A stretch of DNA of 35,260 bases from Bacteroidales bacterium UBA6377 (GTDB lineage Bacteria; Bacteroidota; Bacteroidia; Bacteroidales; UBA932), in contig DJQV01000022.1 of assembly GCA_002438805.1 (NCBI GenBank), forward strand, positions 1 to 35,260, in the 5' to 3' direction. Every line of letters begins with the position of its first letter. The first letter of the stretch is position 1. Made by a program: the position numbers and the translations under genes. Of the stretch, positions 18,008 through 24,456 are shown one piece after another. The notes beneath the pieces were generated by a model. It did not search any database. It was not told the origin of the DNA and saw nothing but the letters and a program-made list of their open reading frames with translations.

Positions 18008-18893
18008 TCACATCAATTTCAGAACATCTTTCTTTGTGAGTCCGGAGTATTTTGCCACGGTCTCCGCCGGAACACCGTCCTTCAGCATCCGCCGGGCAAT
18101 GGCGGCGGCTTCACTCATTCCTTCTGCCTTGCCTTCTGCTCTGCCTCTTGCTTCTCCGATGGCTTCGCCTTCAGCGAGACCTTCCGCTCTACCCTTGTCC
18201 AACGCGTAGTCGTAGCGCAATGCCAAATCAAGCTCTGTAACCATATCATTTTCGTATAAAATCCTCTTGTCGGCGGAGAAGCCGGCGAGCTCGCAGGCAT
18301 CGGTGACACCTTCGGCCAAGCTGCTGTGACTCAGCTCCTCCGGCAGCTCTTCCATCACTCCGCTGTGCCGGAACAGCCAGAAGAGCGCATCCCTGTCGTC
18401 CCTGAACTCGGTGGCACTCTTGTTGAACCTCTCCAATTCCGCAAATATACACAAAATAGTGTCAGGCGCAAGTTCTCCCGTGCGGCTCTCCGTGAAGCGG
18501 TAGCAGGAGACTATGTTGAAGTCCTGTATGGTAGACTCCGGCGCCGTAGTAGACGCACCTCTCGAAGAAGGCGTTCTCGGGCTCGCGTTGCATCTCCACT
18601 ATGAAAGTCCTTTTGTCCTCGCCCCGGCAGACGAGATCCATTCTTGTAGTCTTGCCGTCGAGGAAGTCAGGCCCGGTCTCGCGGTCGAGATACTCGACGA
18701 TGTCCTTGACCCTGGCCTCCGGCGGCAGGAGGACGTTGAGCAGGCCGATGAGCAGGGCCTTGTTGCTCCTGTCGGCGAACACCGCCTTGAATCCCGCGTC
18801 AAGCGTCAAGTCCACATACCGTCCCGGGACTACGGCCCCGCACTTCTGCCCTGCAGCCTTGCCGCCGGCAGAATCCTTCTTGAAGTTCTTCAT
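18008..18893 (-). pseudogene. Rpn/PD-(D/E)XK family nuclease gene, frameshifted
   Basis: Homologue of the intact gene starting at 34233. The first part reads from the ATG at 18893 through PGRYVDLTLDAGFKAVFAD and the nuclease motif MDLV...VEMQ to YYGAGVYH, then leaves frame. The C-terminal part (18008-18454) reads CIFAELERF through AEG-rich repeats to a normal stop. Compared with the right copy, 101 bp corresponding to 34749-34849 are missing, which removes about 34 codons and shifts the frame. The C-terminal half has only a TTG at its 5' end as a possible start in that position. The intact family is linked to RecA-independent recombination and phage defence in E. coli. Here the full-length protein cannot be made, although the nuclease motif itself lies before the break. 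Confidence 0.9.
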
Positions 18894-19049
18894 TGTTCTT
18901 TGTCTAAATTGTTGCGCTGCAATGATAGCGCTTTCATGGCTTCCGCGCAACAAAGAAACTTCAAAAGTGATAAGAAACAGAAAAATCTGCGCCGGGCGTG
19001 AAAAGTGGTCTGGTGTCCACAGCACCGATTCACTATGGCGTCTGGAAAA

Positions 19050-19156
19050 GGTTATAGAGAAATATTGCAGAAACGCTATAACCTTGCGCCGAAATTGCTT
19101 TCTATCGGCATATTGGTGTTTAGGTTAGAGCGCCGGAGCCTCAAAACTCTATAACC
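19050..19156. repeat. Paired 34-bp dyads, pair A
   Basis: GGTTATAG-N18-CTATAACC at 19050-19083 and GGTTAGAG-N18-CTATAACC at 19123-19156, 73 bp apart start to start. This pair belongs to the left Rpn element and corresponds to pair C (33971-34076) in the right one. Confidence 0.85.
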
Positions 19157-19170
19157 TTGAGGCGATTCTC

Positions 19171-19380
19171 CGTCCGGTACAGAAAAGGGGCCTTCTGTTG
19201 TACGCGAGCCGCTTTCAGGCACGTCCGGTACAGAAAAAGCCCCCCCCGCTGTACGGCAGGCACCTGCAAGACCGTCCTGCAACGAAAAGCACCCATTCCT
19301 GTACGAGGAGCGGTCGCAAGACTGCGCGGTACAGAAAACGGCGCTGTGCTGTACGGCAGGTCTACTTGATAGTCGATGGG
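19171..19380. repeat. 51-bp tandem repeat, four units
   Basis: Imperfect tandem units marked by GGTACAGAAAA or a variant at 19176, 19227, 19278 and 19328, so the period is 51, 51 and 50 bp. Each unit also carries a TGTACG core. The right Rpn element has only two such units. Confidence 0.8.
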
Positions 19381-19420
19381 TGAACTTTTGAAGGCGGAAA
19401 GAGAGTGGCGCAGGGGTCTG

Positions 19421-19585
19421 GTGCAGTCCGGAGGTAGGGGAGAAAATAGCGAAAAATACCCCAACCTTTGCTGAGGGGATACCGCAGAAAGCCGTGCAGT
19501 GGCAGTGCCGCTAGAAGGTAGGGGAAGAAAGCGCCAAAAACGCCCCAACCTTTGCTGACGGGGTGTCGCAGAGCACTGCAGACGG
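19421..19585. repeat. 84-bp tandem repeat, about two units
   Basis: The block CCAACCTTTGCTGA recurs at 19461 and 19545, and GGTAGGGGA-type blocks precede each copy, giving an 84-bp period. The right Rpn element holds one unit (around 33747-33812). Confidence 0.75.
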
Positions 19586-19634
19586 CCAGTGAGCCCATGC
19601 GGGAAAGGGGCGTTGGCTGACGGCGCAGTGGGCA

Positions 19635-19678
19635 GAGGTGGTAGGGGCTCAACAAAAAAGCCTCGCCCCTGCCACCTC
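19635..19678. repeat. G-rich hairpin at the inner end of the left Rpn element
   Basis: Arms GAGGTGGTAGGGGC (19635-19648) and GCCCCTGCCACCTC (19665-19678) pair over 14 positions with one G-T pair; the 16-nt loop is TCAACAAAAAAGCCTC. Relative to the surrounding element the loop has the opposite orientation to the one in the right copy (33633-33678). Confidence 0.8.
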
Positions 19679-19947
19679 CCGCCCCTGCCGCCACTGGTCC
19701 GCGCCGCATCCGCCTCTGCACCCCTCCGGTCCGTGCTACATCCGCCCCGTACCCGTCTGGTGCGCACGAAGTCGATTCCGTTCGGGAGAGGACGGGTTTG
19801 CCGTACGGAATCTTTGGGAAATCCCCGAACTGGGTTATAGCAGAAAATGATTAAAATGCTATAACCTAACTCGGGGATCGGCCTCTGGGAATGTTTTAGG
19901 TCTTGGGTTATAGCATAATGCAGGGAAAATGCTATAACCTAGAAAAT
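19679..19947. repeat. Gene-free spacer with three hairpins
   Basis: No gene is visible between the Rpn element and the GH2 stop codon. An inverted repeat GATTCCGT (19774-19781) / ACGGAATC (19805-19812) is followed by the nested palindrome at 19821-19878 and the dyad at 19906-19939. None is followed by a T-run on the minus strand, so none is a convincing terminator for PUL 2. Confidence 0.7.
19833..19939. repeat. Paired 34-bp dyads, pair B
   Basis: GGTTATAG-N18-CTATAACC at 19833-19866 and 19906-19939, 73 bp apart, with a 39-bp linker. In both, the stems extend to ten pairs (GGTTATAGCA / TGCTATAACC) with a 14-nt loop. The first has an additional outer stem ATCCCCGA (19821-19828) / TCGGGGAT (19871-19878). 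This pair lies outside the region shared by the two Rpn elements, so it is an independent occurrence. Confidence 0.85.
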
Positions 19948-22398
19948 CTATTCTGCGGTCAACTTGACCTGCGCACCATCGAGAAGAGGCGAGGTGAAGC
20001 TGACGGTGATTTCACCAGGTTCGCCGGTGGTCTGGATGTAGGCGAGCAGCCGGCCGTTGTAAACCCTCTGCTTGTTGTCGCGGTAATCGCCCATGTCGGT
20101 GTTGTCCGCGCCCTCGAGTCCTAGCAGGCGTGCTGGGCCCTCGACGGTGCAGGTGATGTTGTTGTCAGCGAGCTTGACCATCACTCCTTTCTCGTCAACT
20201 ACGGTCACAACGATGTGGGCTGTGGCCTTGTCGCGTGACAGCTCCGTCCTGTCGGCAGTGGCACGAATGGCGTACGGATGGCCTGAAGTGGTTATGCTGT
20301 ACTCGGAGAGCACCTTGCCGTCCATGTCGCAGCCCTCGGCCTTGAGGGTGCCCGGACGGAACGGGATGTCCCAATAGATGATGCCGCTCTTGTCGTCGTA
20401 AGGCTTCATCTCCCCGACCTGCTTGCCGTCCAGAAGGAGGCGTGCCTGAGGAGCGTTGGTGTAGCAAACGACGCGGATCTTCTGCTCCAGGGCGTAGTTC
20501 CAGCTGTCGAGAGCATCGGTGGAGAGGAATACGCGTCCGTCGCGGCGAACAGGTCCCGGTCTGCGGTTGCCCGCATCGGCAGGGTATGTGCCGATATAGG
20601 TCACTGGCTCGGTGCTCCACATGGAGGCGCGGAAATAGCCGCGAGGCTTAGGGAAGCTGGCGAAGTCGAGAAGTCCGGTCCCGAGGCCGCGCGACGGCCA
20701 GCGGTTAGACTCACCGAGGTAGTCGGTCCCGGTCCAGATGAACTGGCCGAAGATGTAGTCGTTGTCGCGCACGGCGAGCCATGCGTCACGGCTCAGGCCG
20801 TTTTCACTGCCGTAGATGACGCGCTCCGGGTAGGTGGCGTGATCCTGGGCGTAGCGGTTCTCGGTGTAGTTGTAGCCCACAACATCCACAGCCTCAGGAT
20901 ACTCGGTCTCGTTGGACATCACAACCCCGGCAAGGGCTCCCGTGATAGGACGGGAAGTGTCCACGGCACGTACGCAGGCTGCCAGCCTCTTGGCTATCTT
21001 GCCTATGCGCATCGCGTCCGGCGCCTTGGGGTTGTAGCCCCCGAACATCGGCTGATTGATGCTGCTGCCGTCCAGGACCGGGTGGGAGTAAGGGTCGTTA
21101 GGATAGTCAACCTCGTTTCCGATGCTCCAGAGGAAGATGCTGGTGTGGTTGCGGTCGCGGCGCACCATGTCGGTGATGTCTGTCTCGATCCACTCCTCGA
21201 AGAAGTCGAAGGTGCCGTCGTAGCCCGGAGTGCCCACGTTCCAGCCTTCGAGCCACTTGCGCTTAGGGAACTCCCACTCGTCGGACACCTCGTCCATCAC
21301 CAGAAGTCCCATCTCATCGCAGAGGTCATAGAGGACAGGGGCCTGCGGGTTGTGGCTCATGCGGATGGCATTGGTGCCGATGGCCTTGAGGTTCTCAAGA
21401 CGCCTTCTCCAGACTTCCTCTGGCACCACGGCTCCGAGCACGCCGGCATCGTGGTGCAGGCAGACTCCCTTGACTTTCATCCAGTTGCCGTTGAGGGCAA
21501 ATCCTTTGTTCGGATCGAATTGGAGAGTGCGCAACCCCACGCGGGTCTCAGCCCCATCGATCTTCTGTCCGTCCTCGAGAAGTTCGGTCTTGAGGGTATA
21601 CAGATACGGATCGTCAAGATTCCAACGGTGAGGTTTCTTGACCTTGAGGTCAATGTTGAGCTTGCTCTCTCCCGGCTCCAGATCCTTGACAGCGGCGCTG
21701 CGGCTTGCCACCTGGATGCCGGAAGCATCGTAGAGAGTGGCCTTAACCGTGAGCTTGCCGCTTACTGGGAGGTGCTTCTGCACTTCAACATCAACATCTA
21801 CAACCGCCTGATTGTCAGAGATGGACTTGGCCTTCCAACCCACACCCCAGAGGGCGAAATGGGTCTGAGGCGCCGATACGAGCCAGACATCCCGGTAGAT
21901 GCCGGAGCCCGTGTACCAGCGCGAGTCGGCGTAACGGCTGTGGTCAACCCTGACGGAAAGCAGGTTCTCCCCGTCCCTGAGGTAAGGGGTCAGGTCATAC
22001 AAGAACGAGACGTAGCCATTTGGACGCTTGCCGAGCAGCTGCCCGTTGAGGTAAACCTCGCTGCGGTTGTAGACACCCTCGAAGTAGATGTAGTGACGGG
22101 GAGAGTCATCGCTCACCGTGAAATGCTTGCGATACCAGCCGATGCCGCCCGGGAGGTAGCCTGTGCAGCTGGCGAGGGTCGGAGAGAGCTGCCCCTCGAC
22201 GGACCAGTCGTGCGGAAGGTCGAGCTTGCGCCATTTCGAGTCATCGAAGGAATTGTCTTTGTACGCGGTGCTGTCTGTGAGGCTGAAGAGCCAGCCGTCA
22301 TCGAATTTGACGGCGTTGCCGAACGAGGTCTGCGCCGGTGCGGACAGGCAGCAGGCCAGAGACAGCAGAATTGTAAGAATGGAAAATTTTTTGGTCAT
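19948..22398 (-). CDS. GH2 beta-galactosidase-type enzyme
   Basis: Retaining family 2 hydrolase, most like beta-galactosidases that remove terminal beta-D-galactose. 816 residues from the ATG at 22398; the frame is open seven codons further to a TTG, but the ATG places the signal peptide (about 1-23, ending APAQ) correctly. Order: jelly-roll sugar-binding domain (WYRKHF, EGVYNRSEVYLNG, WYTGSGIYRDVWL), immunoglobulin-like domain, TIM barrel with GVCLHHD and RMSHNP, acid/base Glu429 in SIGNEVD, nucleophile Glu532 in YGSENG, then a DUF4982-like domain and a further Ig-like domain. It is the last gene of PUL 2, 85 bp after the second beta-helix gene. Beta-glucuronidase or alpha-L-arabinopyranosidase activity, both known in GH2, cannot be excluded. 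Confidence 0.92.
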   Translation of the reverse strand: MTKKFSILTILLSLACCLSAPAQTSFGNAVKFDDGWLFSLTDSTAYKDNSFDDSKWRKLDLPHDWSVEGQLSPTLASCTGYLPGGIGWYRKHFTVSDDSPRHYIYFEGVYNRSEVYLNGQLLGKRPNGYVSFLYDLTPYLRDGENLLSVRVDHSRYADSRWYTGSGIYRDVWLVSAPQTHFALWGVGWKAKSISDNQAVVDVDVEVQKHLPVSGKLTVKATLYDASGIQVASRSAAVKDLEPGESKLNIDLKVKKPHRWNLDDPYLYTLKTELLEDGQKIDGAETRVGLRTLQFDPNKGFALNGNWMKVKGVCLHHDAGVLGAVVPEEVWRRRLENLKAIGTNAIRMSHNPQAPVLYDLCDEMGLLVMDEVSDEWEFPKRKWLEGWNVGTPGYDGTFDFFEEWIETDITDMVRRDRNHTSIFLWSIGNEVDYPNDPYSHPVLDGSSINQPMFGGYNPKAPDAMRIGKIAKRLAACVRAVDTSRPITGALAGVVMSNETEYPEAVDVVGYNYTENRYAQDHATYPERVIYGSENGLSRDAWLAVRDNDYIFGQFIWTGTDYLGESNRWPSRGLGTGLLDFASFPKPRGYFRASMWSTEPVTYIGTYPADAGNRRPGPVRRDGRVFLSTDALDSWNYALEQKIRVVCYTNAPQARLLLDGKQVGEMKPYDDKSGIIYWDIPFRPGTLKAEGCDMDGKVLSEYSITTSGHPYAIRATADRTELSRDKATAHIVVTVVDEKGVMVKLADNNITCTVEGPARLLGLEGADNTDMGDYRDNKQRVYNGRLLAYIQTTGEPGEITVSFTSPLLDGAQVKLTAE

Positions 22399-22483
22399 AG
22401 TTGTTTGAAATGTCCTCAAATATCGGAAAATAAGCCGGAGTCCGCAAGGGCAGACCCCGGCCGGGATACAATTTTTTAAGGAA

Positions 22484-24454
22484 TTATTGACGTCTTGCAG
22501 GAGTCTCGGCGAAAGCGATCTCCCACTCCTCAGCGAACTTGCCCTTCTCGACGCTGACCTTGACCTTGCTTGAGAGCAGGGTCTGTACGTCGGTCTTGAG
22601 CTTGAGGGCGAATTCGGAGCGGCTCTTGACCTTGGCGAGATCCACGGTGACGGTCTTGCCGTTCTTAGGGTTGGTCCAGGAGATCTTTCCGGTCACTCCT
22701 TCCTCGAGAGGCTGGTAGAGCTTGATGTTGAGCACATCAGTCTCCTTGATGCCGAACTCGAGAGGGAAGCACCACTTGGCCCATGCCACTGCGGAGGCGT
22801 CGCGTGCGTCAGCATCCTGTACGGCGATGGCAGCCTCGTCGGCGAACACGCCGCTGCCGAGGTACTCGAACGCGCCTACATCAGGGTGGCCGTCGTTTAC
22901 CGGGAGACCGAAGAAGTCGCGTCCGCCGTTGTTCGGCATGTAGAGACCAGCGTTGATGCAAGGGGAATCTGCGCGCAGCATATAGCCCTTGAGAGTGCAC
23001 AGACCGGTGCCGCCGGTGCCCGGAGCCACGAACTTAGGATCAGCCACGATGGCCTTAGGGTCATCTGGAAGACCGTTCTTCCAAGGTCCGAAGTAGCAGT
23101 TGTTAAGGAAGAGGCTGCCGGCAGGGAGGTTCGGCTTGAGGGTGTCGTCGAATGTCCTGTCCCAAGCGAAGCCTGTAGACCATGCCGTGCGGAACTGGCC
23201 CTGACCGGTGGCGTAGAAGATGTTGTTGTAGAAATGTGCGCCGAGATCATCGATGTTCTTGGCCTTCTCAGGGTAGTCGCCACGGAAGTACTCAATCTCT
23301 GAAACGCCGTGGTCTACGTAGAACACGTTGTTGTAGAGGATGTTGTTGTCGTTCTTGAGGCTGCCCTGCATCTGGACGAGGTGGGTCTTGTCGTTCTCGG
23401 AGATGTTGTAGCGGGCCACGTTCTCGAAGATGTCGTACATCAGGAGGAGGAAGCCGTGGTTCTCCTTGCTGTAGTTGTACTGTGCAAGGCACCTCTTGCA
23501 GTAGAAGTCGAAGTCGTATGCGAAGCCGTCGCCGTTACGGATCTGACGGCCGGTGTCATAGACCTCGTTGAACTGCATGATGGTCTCCTCGCAGCGGATG
23601 ATCCAGCAGGCTGCGGTGTGCGGCCACCAGCCCTCGCCTTTCTCGGCCCAACCTGTATCTCCAGGGAGGTCAAGAGAACCGGAACGCAGGCAGGAACGGT
23701 GGATCTCGTTGAACTCGATGAGAGCCCTGTACGAGCCGCCTACGACGATACCGTCACCGCCCAGATCGTCCATGTAGTTGCGGCGCACGCGGAGCTTGCC
23801 GATGCCGTTGGTGGTGATGCCGACCTTGTCCACCCTCTCGATCCTGTTGCCCTCGATGAGCACATCCTCAAGGGTCGGAGGGACATAGGCTACAGGAGAA
23901 TCTCTCCACGGACGGTTGACCCCGCCAGTGATGGCAGCGCTGCGCAGGCGGGTGCCGCCCATCTGGCCCCAGATGTCATGGATGAAGTTGTCCTTGATCA
24001 CGATGTAGTTGAAAGCCTTGCCCGGCTCATTCTCATCGATGAGGATGCCGTTGCGGCCCACTCCCACTTCCGGAGCGTAGCCGCTGGTGATCTCGAATCC
24101 GCGAACTTCAAGCCCGTCGGCGTTGAGGATGGTGATGGCTGAGCCTTCCTTCTTGCCCATGTTGATCACCGGACGGCCCTCTCCGTACCCGGAGAACACG
24201 ATCGGTTTCTCCGGGGTGCCGGAACTCTTGATGACGAGGTTGCCGTAGAATGTGGCGCCGCCCTCGAAAAGAATCTTGTCGCCGGCCTGGAAAGTGGCGG
24301 CGTTGACCTTGTCAATGCTCTTCCAGGCATTGCGCACTGAAAGTCCGTCCGCAGAGTCACTTCCCTGCGGAGATACGAAGTATGTCTTGTCCTGCGCCTG
24401 AAGTCCAAGCGCGGCAAGAGCGAATATGCTGATTACTAAACTAACTTTTTTCAT
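22484..24454 (-). CDS. Secreted parallel beta-helix protein, paralogue 2
   Basis: Probable carbohydrate-active enzyme of unassigned family. 656 residues, with a signal peptide ending near LGLQAQ (residue 21) and an opening TYFVSPQGSDSADGLS typical of beta-helix lyases and hydrolases in Bacteroidota. Repeated N-rich rungs (IVIKDNFIHDIWGQ, VLIEGNRIERVDKVG, ARYNISENDKTH) indicate a right-handed parallel beta-helix up to about residue 540 (PDVGAFEYLG), followed by a C-terminal beta domain. It starts 2 bp after the stop of its paralogue. The fold is shared by pectate lyases, GH28, GH120 and GH141, and I cannot choose among them. In an arabinan/galactan-type PUL a glycoside hydrolase or pectin lyase role is plausible. 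No cysteine at the lipobox is seen, so it is probably a soluble periplasmic protein. Confidence 0.85.
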   Translation of the reverse strand: MKKVSLVISIFALAALGLQAQDKTYFVSPQGSDSADGLSVRNAWKSIDKVNAATFQAGDKILFEGGATFYGNLVIKSSGTPEKPIVFSGYGEGRPVINMGKKEGSAITILNADGLEVRGFEITSGYAPEVGVGRNGILIDENEPGKAFNYIVIKDNFIHDIWGQMGGTRLRSAAITGGVNRPWRDSPVAYVPPTLEDVLIEGNRIERVDKVGITTNGIGKLRVRRNYMDDLGGDGIVVGGSYRALIEFNEIHRSCLRSGSLDLPGDTGWAEKGEGWWPHTAACWIIRCEETIMQFNEVYDTGRQIRNGDGFAYDFDFYCKRCLAQYNYSKENHGFLLLMYDIFENVARYNISENDKTHLVQMQGSLKNDNNILYNNVFYVDHGVSEIEYFRGDYPEKAKNIDDLGAHFYNNIFYATGQGQFRTAWSTGFAWDRTFDDTLKPNLPAGSLFLNNCYFGPWKNGLPDDPKAIVADPKFVAPGTGGTGLCTLKGYMLRADSPCINAGLYMPNNGGRDFFGLPVNDGHPDVGAFEYLGSGVFADEAAIAVQDADARDASAVAWAKWCFPLEFGIKETDVLNIKLYQPLEEGVTGKISWTNPKNGKTVTVDLAKVKSRSEFALKLKTDVQTLLSSKVKVSVEKGKFAEEWEIAFAETPARRQ

Positions 24455-24456
24455 TT

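Larger units (their letters stand above)
18008..19680 (-). repeat. Inverted 1.6-kb Rpn element, left copy
   Basis: Read on the minus strand this segment matches the plus strand from 33633 to the window end in the same order: a palindromic G-rich hairpin, an 84-bp repeat, a 51-bp repeat, a pair of 34-bp dyads, a conserved leader and an Rpn-type nuclease gene. The two copies face each other in inverted orientation and enclose all of PUL 2. The hairpin at 19635-19678 appears to mark the inner limit of homology. The left copy is 187 bp longer between hairpin and ATG, which equals one 84-bp unit and two 51-bp units within a base. Confidence 0.85.

Noticed and set aside
18008..18454. The C-terminal Rpn fragment as an independent gene
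   Set aside because: It begins only with a TTG in a stretch that aligns with the inside of the intact right-hand gene, so it is listed as part of the pseudogene. A short internal product remains possible and is noted in the findings.
19171..19380. A CRISPR array
   Set aside because: The repeats are contiguous and degenerate, with no unique spacers of constant length and no cas genes in the window.
19141..19767. A 208-codon minus-strand open frame with 17-residue repeats, and a matching 124-codon frame at 33612-33986
   Set aside because: They share the ending FLYRTENRLKVIEF, but they run through tandem repeats, the hairpin and a dyad arm, and one repeat unit is 50 rather than 51 bp, so the repeat is not held in phase. 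Composition is unlike the true genes. I treat them as repeat-derived frames.
20839..22479. A 546-codon plus-strand frame, with a similar one of 376 codons at 25282-26412
   Set aside because: They lie fully antisense to the GH2 and beta-helix genes, which have catalytic motifs. Long antisense frames are expected in GC-rich coding DNA, and they show no recognisable domain.
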